From Coleophoma eucalyptorum (Eukaryota; Ascomycota; Leotiomycetes; Helotiales; Dermateaceae): a DNA stretch of 64,000 bases. Under the pieces are notes generated by a model that was not told the origin of the DNA, searched no databases, and saw only the letters and a list, made by a program, of their open reading frames with translations. The stretch is taken from NCBI GenBank assembly GCA_026120035.1, contig JALRME010000019.1, forward strand, positions 604,877 to 668,876, in the 5' to 3' direction. Made by a program: the position numbers and the translations under genes. Below are positions 1 through 12,458 of this stretch, one piece after another (within the stretch, counting starts at the first letter, position 1; each line of letters begins with the position of its first letter).

Positions 1-1074
1 AACACAAATTGCCCCTTCTTTGTCCTTGAACCCCATGTTTCCTGATCTACCTCTTCCATATTACCTGAGCGAGTGTTTCCATCTTCCTCTCCAGAAGTAG
101 CATCATTCGCGTGTGTAGAATAATCGAGGGGAGTATCACTATCTTCATCCGCCAATCCGTCGGCGTCCCAACGTCTTCCTTTCTTTGGCGCCGCAGCCTT
201 CGCAGCTCTACTCTTCTTAGCACTCGACTCTTCTCCTGAGGATGCATATGTTGGCGTATTTGCTGCCTTGCGCGCTCTTCGTGATGTCTTTCCCCCAGGG
301 CCAGCTTTACCAGTAAGCAGATGTCCGGCTGGAGTGCTTGGCCGCGAGCCGTTTGGTGTTCTAGCAGGACTCGAATCATTCGAAGTCAAATCATTGTAGT
401 TGTTTTTGGATTGTCCTGAAGCAGGTTAATCAAAGATGACTTCAAACTACAAGAATTTCAGCCTACCTCTAGAGAGCAAGCCAGGTAATGGTGGAGGCTC
501 GTCTCGCAGTTCTCCCGCTACAGATGCTGGCGCTTTCTCGAGTAATGCTGTAGATTCAGCAACCTTTGTATCTCTATTGATTGCGGTCTTCTCGAGTTCT
601 TGCAGTTGCTGATCGAAGTATTCGTCAAAGTGGCACTCGACAATTGTTGTATGTGGCTTCCTAAGTTGATCTCCGTAAAGATCCACAAACAGGGTCTTGA
701 TGTTATCAACCAGTTTATCGATCCAGGACAGGTGTAAAAGTGATCGGTAGACGGCCTAGGCAGAAGTTCTGTCAGCTTTCTGGGAGACAGCCTGTAGGTT
801 TCTGCGTACTGCTAGTCGCAGATTTGTATATACTAACCACAAATATGACTCCGAGTTCCTTAGATGTAGTCCACTTCACCGTGTGCTGGTCATGCTTATA
901 AGGAGGATTGTTCGCAGCAGATACATCGTCTGCGATTCCGGCGCCAGGTAGTGTGCGTTCTTCAATGAAAACATTCGTAATTAGGCCATTAATGATTGCA
1001 GGGCTCGTGGTTGAAAAAGATCGTGACCACAGAACCACTCCGGAGGTGGTGAGGATCTCAAATGTGTCCAACAT
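1..1074 (-). CDS. SRP101: Signal recognition particle receptor alpha subunit (SRX and linker part; C-terminus outside window)
   Basis: Docking-protein subunit at the ER membrane that receives SRP-ribosome complexes. The model is complement(join(<1..415,467..755,838..1074)), with introns at 756-837 (82 bp) and 416-466 (51 bp); both junctions keep frame. The first exon opens with MLDTFEILTTSGVVLWSR and the second junction reads GVIFV/AVYRSLLHLSW, typical of the N-terminal SRX longin-like domain that binds the beta subunit. Exon 3 is a charged, Ser-rich linker with the block KGRRWDADGLADEDSDTPLD, characteristic of SRP receptor alpha before the GTPase domain. The GTPase NG domain must lie left of base 1, so the gene is partial. 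An in-frame TTG lies upstream at 1080; I chose ATG 1074, which begins the conserved MLDTFEI block. It diverges from YIF1 over about 280 bp. Confidence 0.9.
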
Positions 1075-1352
1075 TGTCAATCCAAATAGTTACTTGAGCA
1101 ATTGTTGAAATGATGACTGGGATTGAGTGCGCATGTTCAAGAAACTCCGCCTCGGGCAATTCGATAACGTTTAGAAAGGCGGCGCTCCGTGGCAATAACT
1201 CCCGAATTAGGTAAGGCGTCAGATCTTGAGGAAATGTGGTCGACAGCTCTCTTGACGCGTGCCTGGATCTGATGTGTAGACTTGCCCAATACAACTAATT
1301 GTTTCCTGCGAATGAGCAACATCGACTTCATCTCCCTTGAATGATTGCAAAG
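1075..1352. promoter_or_regulatory. Bidirectional intergenic promoter between SRP receptor alpha and YIF1
   Basis: These 278 bp separate two head-to-head secretory-pathway genes. No convincing ORF is needed to explain it, and I see no clear TATA box. Promoter function is inferred only from position. Confidence 0.5.
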
Positions 1353-2481
1353 ATGCAACGAACAAACTACGGAAACAGTTATGGCAATCCAGCCCCTGCA
1401 ACATCTCCACCACTTCATCATCCAGTACCTCAGCATGTATCTACAGTTCCGCAGCTAAGGTCACCTCCACCCCCAGTCCCACAACAATCCACGGGCTATG
1501 GCAACCCATACCAAGCACAAGGTGCTGCCAGTGGCTTTGGCGCATATGGAGGATTTATGACCGATCCAACGGCCCAAATGGGTTTCCAAGTCGGGCAAAC
1601 AGCTTTAAAGCACGGCACAGAGTTAATGGAACAGAACGTAAGTTAAGACCGGGCGGTACTGCAGTGCATCGCATCTGACTGTTCTACAGTTTAATCGATA
1701 CGTCAATGTCTCTGCACTCAAGCATTACTTTAACGTTTCCAATGGATATGTAGTGAATAAGCTCTTCTTAGTCCTCTTTCCATGGAGGCATAAGCCTTGG
1801 TCTCGCAAGCAGTCAGTCGGTCCCAGTGGCCAGGAGGGATGGTTCCTTCCACCACGGGACGACCTCAACAGCCCGGATATGTATATTCCAGGTTCGTATT
1901 TTGTGAGGAGAGAACCATGGACTTCGACTAACCTTTATGTAGTCATGGCCTTAGTCACTTACATCCTCCTATCCACACTTCTTGCCGGGTTACGAGGTGC
2001 CTTCCAACCAGAGCTTCTTGGCTATACCGCGAGTTCAGCATTTGGAATTGTCATATTTGAGATTCTGGGTCTTAAGCTTGGATGTTACCTACTCTCCATC
2101 TCGAACGAGTCACAACTGCTAGACCTCGTTGCGTACTCTGGTTACAAATTTGTCGGAATTATTGTCACTCTCGTCATCAGTGAAATTATCAATGGTGGAA
2201 AGGGTACTGGTGGATGGGCTGGATGGACTGTATTTGGATACACGTTCTTGGCAAATGCTTTCTTTCTGGTATGTTGAACTCGACAAATATGGAGTTAGAT
2301 TCTGACACATAATCAGCTTCGTTCACTGAAGTATGTCCTTCTTCCTGAGAATTCGAACGATAGCACAAGAGGAACGATGCACACAGTTGCCAGGTCACAA
2401 CGGAACCGGAGAACACAATTTCTTTTCTTATACTCATATATTGTTCAGTTTGTCTTCATGTGGGCTCTTAGCCGTCCTTGA
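1353..2481 (+). CDS. YIF1: Yif1 family ER-Golgi membrane protein
   Basis: Partner of Yip1/Ypt1 in COPII vesicle traffic between ER and Golgi. The model is join(1353..1637,1690..1891,1943..2268,2317..2481), about 325 aa; phases agree at all three junctions. The introns are 52, 51 and 48 bp. The 51-bp intron at 1892-1942 is a multiple of three and could be read through by mistake, but it interrupts the DMYIP/VMALVTYILL block at the first membrane segment. The N-terminus is a Pro/Gln/Tyr-rich cytosolic region. The C-terminal half has several hydrophobic helices, including the TM block with KLGCYLLS and GYKFVGIIV. ATG 1353 (purine at -3, starts MQRTNYG) is preferred over in-frame ATG 1341, which has poor context and would add four residues. 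The size matches the family (yeast Yif1 is about 314 aa). Confidence 0.9.
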
Positions 2482-4433
2482 GCATATTGGAGGATCATTG
2501 AGGCAGAATCAAAAGACAAGCTACGGCGATTTGAGTATGTGAAGCATGGAGAAAACAGACTCTCGAGGAGCTGAAGTAGTAGATGCATGGCGTGGCGCTG
2601 GTCAAAGAGGCTGCACAAGAAATGTGATACTGTAAAATACATAATGACGATCAAGTCGAAGAAGGTCAAGTTTAACAGCGTGTCAGAGACATACGCTACA
2701 CACCTAAACCAGCGGTTCCATTCCATTCCTATATCAAACGAGGTTAACGACCAGTATTCTAAACTAGGCATAGCTTGCGTTGCAAGACCTAAGCAGAAAT
2801 CTACCTTTTCCCGCGCAAATATCCTTTATTTCAAAGTGAAATGATTAGCTCTATCGGACGCACATCTGGCACACTACTGCAGTTAAACGTCTGCTCACAA
2901 TCTTGGTGTCGCTTATTCTTGTGAAGGCCAACTCAACCATATCTCACTTAGCGAGCGGTAACGCCAACCTCTCGCGCCCCTTACCACCACACCTGAAAAA
3001 ATAGAGGGATAGCAAGTTACTCCCAAGTAGAGAGCATCCTCTCACCACACAATATCGTATACGGTAGAGTGTAGAAATTGACATGTATGAACTTGTGGAT
3101 CTGATTATCGCGTTAAGCTTACGCTTGAAAAGAAGCTTATTCAGGCTTCATATCAAACACCTCTTATCGAGGCAGTATGGGTGACGTTCTTATATGTAAG
3201 GTGTACTATTATCCAGGCGAGCGGCAAGGCCATATATTTATTCTGCATTAACTTCGGGCATGATGAGTTGCTCGCATTCACCTAACAAAGGAGATACGCG
3301 GTTTTTCATATATCTCCATATTAATTCATGCTAAGCTACCCCAAGACCTCGAGACAAGAGGCAAAGCATAATCGGAGGACAACTTGAGAATATTAAGGGG
3401 AATACCCGCGACGGGTTTCTTCCCTCCGAAGAGCTGAATGATTGCATGATACGCATATACCCGAGGAAACCGCACTTTCTCTTTCATTTCTCCAACATGC
3501 ACCCTTCCGATGCCTATCGGAGCTAAAGGTCCCGAAAAGGGGGTGTTATGGGGGACTGTGCGTGCCTTTCACTTCTCCTAACTCAATGGACATCTAGATC
3601 TCCTCTCTACGCAAATCTTCCTGACAATCCGGACGCCAAACACCGGACGACCAGAAGTTTTGTTCCGTTCCCTTAAGCCAGCCAACCAAATCACACCACC
3701 CCAAGGTATTTCCTTGACCCAAACTGTCAAGCTAGGAAAGGGACTGGGAAGATAAGAGTTCTGCTCGGTTTCACAAACGAGGGAACAGACGACTCGGATG
3801 ATGTCTTAAGCGAGACGGGACGACGTGGAGCGTCGTCGTCTCCTTAACCCGGAAACTCAGAGCTTTCTGTTCCTGGCTCTCTTGCTTCTCTCTCTTGACC
3901 CCTCAAGTAGAATCAGGGCCAGATGAGTGAGGCTAGATTGGTGAAACTATTTGGACTCATCTTTGGATTCTGGGGAGTGGGTGACAAGGTCCCTTGGATT
4001 CGTGGGTGCTGTGCTCACTCTTTTGCAAAGTCCGGATTGGTTTCGTTTCCAAAGTTGGGTGAAGCAGGGCTGTCACGAAGGGCACACACCTCATCCCAAG
4101 GTTCAAAGTAATTGGTTTTAGTAGTTCGCCAAGCATTTCACATATCGGACTGTAAGTAACTATCAGAATCTCGTGTATTCAATTCTATAACTCATAATGT
4201 GCATATTCACATGATTGTCGAACTCTAAGGTCATTCCTCTCTAGTCATTCTTCCTTCGCAGAGGGTATCAATCCATCTTCATCTTTCTCTCCCTTGATCC
4301 CAGTCCTGTTTTCCGCTAGGTATAAATTCCCCATAATAAGAGCGCCGTCGCAAAACCCTTTCGCCCAGAAACTCCGATCCAAAACAAATAACAATGCAGT
4401 AGACCGATCTTTGAAACGGTTACTGTAACTTTC
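2482..4433. other. Intergenic, no supported gene
   Basis: YIF1 and the GH16 gene converge on this stretch. Small ORFs (for example 2587-2844 and 3923-4111) lack homology-like blocks, introns or good start contexts and look random. I recognise no RNA gene. Confidence 0.5.
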
Positions 4434-5276
4434 TCAAACAGATCTGTAAACGCCGACATATTCGACCTCCATAGCGGATGCAGAGCCTGATGCCGTGGCC
4501 GATGTTGGGTCTCCTGGCCAGGATCCACCAACAGCGACATTGAGAATCATGAAGAATGGATCAGCAGTGACGGCAGTCCAGTCAGTTTCGTTGTTGAGGT
4601 CAGCGCCAGTAATGGTATGGTATAGAGTACCGTCCATGTACCATCTCAATTCCTGCTGAGTCCAGTCCGAATTGGTGCGGTCAACGGCGAATGCCCAAGT
4701 GTGGAAAGAAGTATAGTCGAATGCGATTCCAGCTCCAAGACCAGTGCTACCATCACAAACATCGGCGCAGTGAAGAGTACCATAGCCTAGACTACCAGCG
4801 TTGACGTTCTCCATAATATCCCATTCTCCACACTCGGGCCACGAAGTTCCTGTGAGCATCGAAGCTCCCAATGCCCAGAATGCAGGCCAGATTCCTTGGT
4901 GGTTTCCAATACCGGACGTGGATCCGAGTTTGATGCGAGCTTGAAGAATCATCATTGCACCGTCATCACAGGCGAAGTGGTCGACAGTCTCGATACGGCA
5001 CGACGTCCATCCAGTTGATGTTTCAATGGGTGTAATGAGTAGCGTACCATCACCTGACAGAGCGCAGTTGTCAGTGGAGGTTGTATATGTCTCAACCTCG
5101 TCGTTGGATTGAGCTCCAGTCCTGTAGTTCCAGGTAGCGGTATTTGGTGCGGCGCCTGCATCACCAGTGAAGGTTTCTGACCAGACAAGATTGAAGTCTG
5201 CAATGGTTTCTGCCGTTCCTGCATTGGCAACGCTGATTACGCTCGCGAGAAGCGAAAATAGCTGTAGGGACAACAT
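4434..5276 (-). CDS. Secreted GH16 family beta-glucanase
   Basis: Single exon, 280 aa. A signal peptide (residues 1-19, core LQLFSLLASVISVANA) is followed directly by the GH16 fold. Recognisable blocks are the N-terminal LVWSETFTGD, GIWPAFWALG (128-137) and the catalytic signature EWDIMEN (151-157). By family knowledge, E151 is the nucleophile, D153 the assisting acid and E156 the acid/base. The C-terminal block PFFMILNVAVGGSWPGDP is standard for laminarinase-like members. The likely substrate is beta-1,3- or mixed-linked beta-1,3/1,4-glucan, in the fungal wall or plant material. Start 5276 was chosen because the signal peptide begins there; the open frame extends upstream to 5360 with a longer hydrophobic leader, which is less typical. 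No GPI signal or CBM is seen. Confidence 0.9.
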   Translation of the reverse strand: MLSLQLFSLLASVISVANAGTAETIADFNLVWSETFTGDAGAAPNTATWNYRTGAQSNDEVETYTTSTDNCALSGDGTLLITPIETSTGWTSCRIETVDHFACDDGAMMILQARIKLGSTSGIGNHQGIWPAFWALGASMLTGTSWPECGEWDIMENVNAGSLGYGTLHCADVCDGSTGLGAGIAFDYTSFHTWAFAVDRTNSDWTQQELRWYMDGTLYHTITGADLNNETDWTAVTADPFFMILNVAVGGSWPGDPTSATASGSASAMEVEYVGVYRSV

Positions 5277-8084
5277 GACTTGGTTGTAGAGGTTGGTTCT
5301 TGGCAAAAGAAAAGCAAAGAGGTCGAAAAGAAAGTGTATATAGAAGGTAATGCTGAACAATAAATAGCAATAAGTTGTATCTGTCGGTTCAACGAGAGAG
5401 TGATATGAATTTCAGAGTCTAGAACTGGATAGCACGGCGATTTATGAAACTGAGTTGATGCTGAGATAACTCGAGATTCGTCTGATAGATGCCAAAGGAG
5501 TGTGGTGTGCTAAGCAGGGAACGAAAGTAAAGAATGTATAAAGATTGGACGAACCTGGGACAGTTGGGATAGCCACAATGGCAGACAGAGAGTATTTATG
5601 TACCACTACTAAGCCAGCCATCTTTGTATGCCACCCCTGAAGAGGGAGACTTCTCCAAGTACCCACCAGCAAGCCATCAGGCCCCTTATCCCAGTTTGCC
5701 TCTGCATTCATGACCTCTGGTGACGGTGAGCAGGCCCCCAAGAAAAGTTGGCTCCATAGCATGGAGTCCACATTTCCATAATAGTGTGTTTATTGATTGC
5801 ACAAACAGCAGCCTTGGGCTTGATTCGAGAGTGAGCAGTGCACAAGAGTGTGCATTAGGTGCAAATGTAGGTGCGTCGGCCTGGTGGTGTTTCATAGAAA
5901 CCCCCTTCGGCTCTCTTTTTAGAGCGGGGCGGAGCTGTATCCCAGCGAATGCGAACCGTTGACGCTGACGCCTAGGATCTTTGCCATCTCGGTGTGGCTG
6001 AGATACCGGAAAAGCATTCTCTCTGTATGCGGTTGGAAGGCTCAGGATGTGTGAGCTGCACCACCAGAGTCAGGTAAAAGAGGTGGATTTGCCTGGTACC
6101 TTAATTTTTCGAAGTGCTGAAAGGCAAGCCTAACTCGTCTCTCTCCCCGGCGCTGGAGCGTTACAGATGGTTAATTCCCGGTCGATCTACTGCCTCTGGT
6201 TGGAAGACGGCCTCGACAACCCTGACCTACAAGCCGACGTACAAGCACCCTAGACCAGTACCTTCGCAAAGAAGAAGGAAGAGATGAACGAGTGGACCAT
6301 CACTTTTCATGCGTTTCTTGTAGACCACCACTCAAGACCTTGGAAAGTCTTCAGCTCATCTCGAAGAATCAATGCCGACCGCAACAACGCGTGGGGTCTG
6401 TGTGCGCAGCAGCTCAGCAACCCTCCTCTCATCTCCTTGGCAGTCCTTTTATTTAGACATCTACCCCAATGTCGGGGGAGCACATTGATTCCTTTTGAGC
6501 TGAAAGGAATTTTTGGTTTCGAGATGTAGATCTGGTGGAGGACGATAGCCAGAAGCAGATGGACTCCGACTATCACGCACTATCGCTCACGTGACGTTTC
6601 ACGGAAATGAAGAGGTGAGTCCTCCAAGAGTATCCACTCAATCCTATCCACTCGATACCAGAGTCCAAAGCATCTCCAGAGCCCAGCAGTGGTCTGGGGG
6701 CCTCAGTTTGACTACTGGCCTAAGATAAATTATTTGCGTGCGCTTCTTGATACCTGATAGCAGTCAGATACCCATTGCCATTGTCTTCGCTTAGTCGACA
6801 ATCCGTAGCAGTTGTCCGCAACCAATAACTTGTCTCCAAAATGTTCTCAGCGACTTAGTTTCTGCTTCTGCATTCATGCTGAGATTCTTTGGTACAGAAT
6901 TTCGAATTTAAACTAACTTGCGCCTTCTAGTTCCCCACTGGCTCTTAGTAACATTCAGCATCAAGCGAGACTAGACTCTAGCATCTGATACCAACACAGA
7001 GACACACACACACACACACTCTCTCTCTCTCTCTATATTTACATACAACGATAAGATAAACCATTTGATATTCGAAAACAACCTGATGCTCACTGCCTCT
7101 GGAGTATAAATAAATCCAGATAAAATTGGTGATGATGTGAGACCGATTTCCTGTGCTTACCATGTCGCTGGCTAGACGTGCGTTACGATCCGCCGAAGAA
7201 AAGCGCCCTAGTTCTGTAAAGTGGACTGCGCAGCGAACTACGCTATAATGGTTTTGGGGAGTTTTTTTTTTACTAAATGAGCAAATATATGCAGACCATG
7301 TTCACTTTTTTTTTTCACAATGCAGACCGCTTTGTCTGTCCGTGACTTGGCTTTTCCATGATTTGGTAAGAAAAATTTCGCTTTGTATCAGCCCAGCGAG
7401 GCTTACCTCATCTCCAATGTGCTGCGTACTGACAAGGCGCTCTTACGTGTCAGCTAAATCAGCCAGGAGCATATCGTAGGATGAAGAATCCTGCCGAGTC
7501 CATTATTGGGTTCTGAACTTGTCAGAATATCTCTATCTATGGATATTCTGTCTAATATGAGCATAATACCAGTCGCACTTGTACATATCCTTAAGAAGGC
7601 GACAGGCTTGCACGTTTGAGCGATGATAGAACGAGTTACCAAGCTTAGTAATTATGAGATCACAAGGAAATGAAGAGAGAATCTCAAAGCAGCAAATCAT
7701 TGTTTGAGGCCCTCTGACCAGGAGGATCTCAGTAAGTACTTACTATTGGAAAAATGCCTTTGTGCCTTTACATAAGGCAATGAATGCGTACAATCCATAG
7801 TCTTTAAGCTGAACTAGAATATTTAGCTGTGTGTGAACACAAAGTATTAAAGGCAAGATGAGCGGCGGTTCTCCGTGGAAGAAATATTGTGAAGAGAATG
7901 AAGCGAAGAACAGTCCAAGAGGTATAAAGCCCAATTGGCGAAACTATTGTGTATAGCCTTCAGATATCAGTCATCTTCTTTATGTAGAATATGTTGCGTA
8001 TGGGCCTAAAACTATTGGAACACATGTTGCCATATGTGTTGCATTGGTGCCTAGAGTCTAAATTTTGAAGTTGCATGTAATCAT
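5277..8084. other. Intergenic, GH16 promoter side; no supported gene
   Basis: About 2.8 kb with scattered ORFs under 110 codons on both strands, none with recognisable domains. It contains the microsatellite at 7002-7034 and poly-T runs near 7262 and 7308. The 5' part should hold the glucanase promoter. Confidence 0.5.
7002..7034. repeat. Compound (AC)n(CT)n microsatellite
   Basis: About nine AC units run directly into about eight CT units in a non-coding stretch. Confidence 0.9.
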
Positions 8085-9015
8085 TTATTCTTCCTCACTT
8101 TCACTACTCTCGTCATCATTTTGGGTTTCCTTCAGAGCCTGCTCCAGTTCTGCTTCTAGGTCCAATTCCATATCATCTTCCAGATCCATACCGCCCGCAT
8201 TATTGACGGGACTAGGTAGTTCGAGGTGCTCAACATCTTGATTTCGCTCTGGATAAATTTCGTCATCATCCTCGCCCTCAGCATCCTCGTCTTCGTCACT
8301 AATTTCTTCGCTAGGATCCCGACGAAAGACGGGAGTGGATTGGTATTGGTACTGCTGTGAAGATGGCCCATCAGGATATTCTATTGTGAGGCCATCGTCT
8401 GAATCCTCGTCCGCATCGGGAGTTGGTTCTCGGACCACGGGCTTCTGCTTCTTTGGTTTCTCTACTTTAGGTTTTGGTTCACTCTTTGTGGCAGCAGCAT
8501 TCCGTCCTTTCGTTGGCTTATTTGCCGTACTTTTTGCTTTTGCATTCGAGCTCGTGGTAGGTTTTGCTGTTACTGGAATGTCTATCTGGTCATAATCCTT
8601 CCTCAAGGCGGACGCACTTTGCTCCCACGGCGTGCTAACGAGGTTCATATCAAAGGTAGAGTCGATTCGATGCAGAACAAAATGCTTTTTCTCCGGATCG
8701 AATATAAGGACATACTGTCCATCGCCAGACGTCCGCACACCATGATATGAATACTTTTCGGAGTTGTCGTTGAAGGAGAGATCGTAATTCTGGGAGTCGG
8801 GATCGGAAGGTTCGAGATGCATGGAACTCTGTGAGGAACTCGAGGATGGATCTGGCTTGTGATTATCTGCAGAGGAGATCAGTACAATCCCATATCCAAT
8901 ATCCTACGTGCTTACATCGGACACCTGTGTACACCTCCTTTGTCGATCGGCCCAGCAAAGCGTCGCTGAGCACAATGCGATACTTGCCCGGCTTATCGAT
9001 GTCAATTGCAGACAT
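8085..9015 (-). CDS. EAF (ELL-associated factor) family transcription elongation protein
   Basis: EAF proteins partner ELL and stimulate RNA polymerase II elongation in the nucleus. The model is complement(join(8085..8866,8916..9015)), 293 aa, with a 49-bp intron (gtaagc...ctgcag). The junction gives STKEVYTGVR/YNHKPDPS, matching the fungal EAF N-terminus. Further blocks are YDLSFNDNSEKYSYHG, GDGQYVLIFDPEKKHFVLHR and STFDMNLVSTPWEQ. Behind the domain (about residues 1-125) comes a Lys/Ala-rich linker, then a strongly acidic tail ending in SESEEE, as usual for EAF transactivation regions. The start at 9015 (MSAIDIDKPGKYRIVL) fits the family. Confidence 0.88.
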
Positions 9016-10267
9016 GCTGGGCTAGAGTGGATAATGCAATAATGAATGTAATAGTGGCCTGGATTTATTTCCCGAAAGAAGGCTTAGTGAAAAGTATGAA
9101 GTCGGTGTTGTAGGCTTACTATGTGATGTGTGTACACCACCATGAGTGGTCGTCGTCTGGCGGCGATAACAGAGGGAGCAGGGTTTATATTAACGCTAAT
9201 CTAGTTTTATGCTAGTGCAGATATCCCCAGATTTCGGTTAGCGGACAGAATATCTTTGCCGCCCGAAACTCGAGCTTGTTGGTACTTTCTTGACACTGTC
9301 AAACCTGACTCAATACTGTATATGGTGACTAAAGAGATGTTGCGACAACAATCAATAAATAAGCAGTCCATCATATAACCAGATGATATCAGGAGATGCA
9401 TGTAAGTATTGATATCAATCTAAACCCCGCCATAGATTTTGAGTGACTATTGAATCGCATAGTCCCTGTCGTTCAAGTTTTGAAAACGTCATTTTAATAG
9501 CAGCCAGTTTTTGCCATGCCAAGAGTTTGATATAAGACTAGGCTCTGGCTGTATAATAAAAGAAGCATAGACAAAAATAACCCCGAACATGCCACATTGC
9601 GATGAAGCCACTAAACAATATTTACTTGGTGGTTGTTGGGAGTGGTAAAGCGAACCGAATAACCCATGAGATCAATCCGACAGAGCTATGGAACTATGAT
9701 ACCTTTTGTTATTTCTTATCGTATCAAAACAGCGACGAGCATTTAGTCTGGAAATCAAAAATCTGTGCTCAAATCTAAATCAATTGTGATAATACTGAGT
9801 CATAGCACATTTGAAATCGGGTTAAAAGGTTGAAATCGTCTCTTATTCAAATGTACCGCAAATGCTCCTGCATTCAACAACCCTGCGAGAGTCGGCTAAC
9901 CAAAGTTATGCTCATGAAGTCAGCATAACTTGAGTCAATAATTCTTACTTGTAATCGTCCGATTGCTAATATCATTCATTATTAATCGTCGAATTGATTA
10001 AGGCTACCTATTGTGGTAGCACCGTTGAGCGAGAGGGGTAAGGCAATCCCTCGGTCTTGCCGAGGGGTAGCCAACTTTCTACCGGACAGTATAAGTCTTG
10101 GTTTCACGTCACTATCTCCAGATCATAGGCTTACTTTCACATGAATTGTCTGAGGAGTCTTATAAAAGCCACACACTCTGCTTCTGCCTCTTAAAAAAAA
10201 CTGCCAATTAGGCTCCAAACATCTATATTGATTCGATTGATTTTATACAACAAAATTCTTCTTTGCA
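9016..10267. other. Divergent intergenic region between EAF and the monooxygenase
   Basis: AT-rich, no supported ORF. It presumably holds both promoters. A poly-A run precedes the monooxygenase start by about 75 bp. No regulator site is recognised. Confidence 0.45.
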
Positions 10268-12458
10268 ATGGCACCAGATATCTCTCAGTTACCTTCAAGC
10301 GGGTACTCCGCACCTGGTTCGACTACTTCGGAGTACCAGATCCCAGATATCACTTTCAAGGACCCTGCAAACCGGAAAATCAAGGTCTTGACTATTGGTG
10401 CTGGTGTTTCTGGTATATTGATGGCATATAACATACAGAAGCAATGTGAGAAGTAAGAGACAGGGTGTTCATGCTTTCTAGATTTGATATTCCTGCTAAG
10501 TCACAACTAGTGTTGAACATGTCATTTACGAGAAGAACCGTGATATTGGAGGTACTTGGCTTGAGAATCGATGTAAGAATAAAACATGCTGCTTGCAAAC
10601 ATAATAATCTTTTCTGACCTCTGAAGATCCAGGATGTGCTTGCGATGTGCCCTCTCACGCTTATACGTACAATTTCGCACTCAAGTAAGTAATATTTGAC
10701 AGGATGTTTCCATTGTTTTCCCGAAAGAGAACAGACGTTTGCGGTACAGTAGTAAATGCTGACGGAGAGAACATTCAGTCCGGAATGGCCTCGATACTCC
10801 AGCAAATCCAAAGATATATGGGAGTATCTAGACCTGGTTTGTGAGACTTTTGGCCTACGAAAGTACATGACTTTCAATACCAAAGTTGTGGGGTGCTATT
10901 GGAACGAGGACAAGGGATTGTGGACAGTGAAAATGCAACAGACTATACCTGGTTCTTCGGAAGTCAGAGAAATTGAGGAGACTTGTGATTTACTGCTACA
11001 CGCCACAGGAATTCTCAATCGCTTCAAGTGGCCCAAAATTGATGGCATTGATAGTTTCAAGGGCAGATTGATCCGTATGTATCTCCATATTAAGCGATAC
11101 TACTGAAGACATAAGCTAATTATCTCAGACACTGCACAATGGCCTGATGACTACCAGGAAGAGCAATGGAAGGGTGAAGATGTTGCAATTATTGGCTCAG
11201 GAGCTTCTGCAATTCAAACACTACCGAATATGCAACCACACGTTAAGCACATCGATACATTCGTTCGTACTGCTATATGGTTCATCTCGATTGCAGGCAA
11301 CAACGGTCTTGGCACGGCATACACAGAGGAAGAGAAGGCTGAGTTCAGAAACGACACTGCAAAACTCGTTGAACACGCGAAGAGTCTTGAGGACCAAGTC
11401 AATGGCCTCTGGGACGTCTTCTTCACAGGAAGCAAGGCCCAGGAGGAGGCACAGAAACTATTTTCTGCTCGTATGGCTGAGTATATCAAAGACGAGCGGC
11501 TTCTCAAAGGGTTTACCCCGAATTTTGAGATTGGTTGCCGTCGGGTCACGCCAGGTAGGCTCGCATTCATAACATTTCTAATGGAATATCGCTAACAGGT
11601 TAGGCGACCCATACATGAAAGCCATTCAGGCACCAAATGTTGATGTTCACTTCTCCACTGTCGATAAGATTACAGAGGACTCTGTAATTGACTCTAACGG
11701 TAAGGAATGTAAGGTTGACACAATTGTGTGTGCTACAGGCTTTGACGTATCTTACCGCCCATACTTTCCAATCGTTGGCCAGAATGGTGTCGAGCTTTCA
11801 GAGAAATGGAAATTGTGCCCAGAATCATACCTTGGCATCACCGTCCCAGATATGCCAAACTTTATTACTTTTATCGGGCCTACTTGGCCGGTAGAAAATG
11901 GCTCTGTCATGGGTCCTTTGGGAGCTGTTGCTCAATACGCCATCACTATGATTAAGAAGCTGCAAGTTGAGAATATAAGATCCATCGTGCCCAAGCAAGA
12001 TGTAACGGATCAGTACAATGCTCATACCCAAGAGTTTATCAAGCATACGGTCTGGGCTAGCAATTGTAGATCTTGGTACAGAGGTGAGTCTACTCTGAAG
12101 GCTCTGTGGATATGTGCTAACAAATACAGACAACGAGACCGGCCGTGTCAATGCCGTTTATCCTGGTTCGTCGCTTCATTACATGCAAGTCATCGAACAA
12201 CCAAGGTACGAAGACTACAGCATTACGTATCATAACAAACATAACATGTAAGTCATTGACCAAGCTGTCTTGCAGCAGACACTAATATAGGTGACTAGGT
12301 GGGCTTTCCTTGGCCTTGGGTTCACGATTGAGAATCGACTGGGTTTGCAAGGCGCCAACCAAAGCCCTTACCTTGCTGTGGAGAACATTGATCCGAAGTG
12401 GGCAGAGGTCATTAAACCTGATGCAAATAATCCTTTACGAGCCAAACAGAGACTGTAA
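10268..12458 (+). CDS. Flavin-dependent Baeyer-Villiger-type monooxygenase
   Basis: The model is join(10268..10452,10511..10572,10627..10684,10779..11074,11129..11554,11604..12083,12130..12247,12299..12458), 594 aa; all seven junctions are GT-AG and in phase. The FAD Rossmann motif GAGVSG lies at 44-49. An exact Baeyer-Villiger fingerprint FxGxxxHxxxWP (F195, G197, H201, W205, P206) is rebuilt across intron 4, which supports that splice. The NADPH Rossmann motif GSGASA is at 223-228, and the later motif CATGFD is present. The family converts ketones to esters or lactones with NADPH and O2; some members instead N-oxidise. It resembles the StcW-like fungal group often tied to secondary metabolism, but no PKS, NRPS, P450 or regulator of such a cluster is nearby, so the substrate is unknown and the job may be catabolic. 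Confidence 0.9.

Noticed and set aside
1341..1352. Upstream in-frame ATG of YIF1
   Set aside because: Poor context; the ATG at 1353 fits better and begins the protein-like sequence.
5277..5360. Longer N-terminus for the GH16 enzyme
   Set aside because: Would bury the clear signal peptide behind a second hydrophobic leader.
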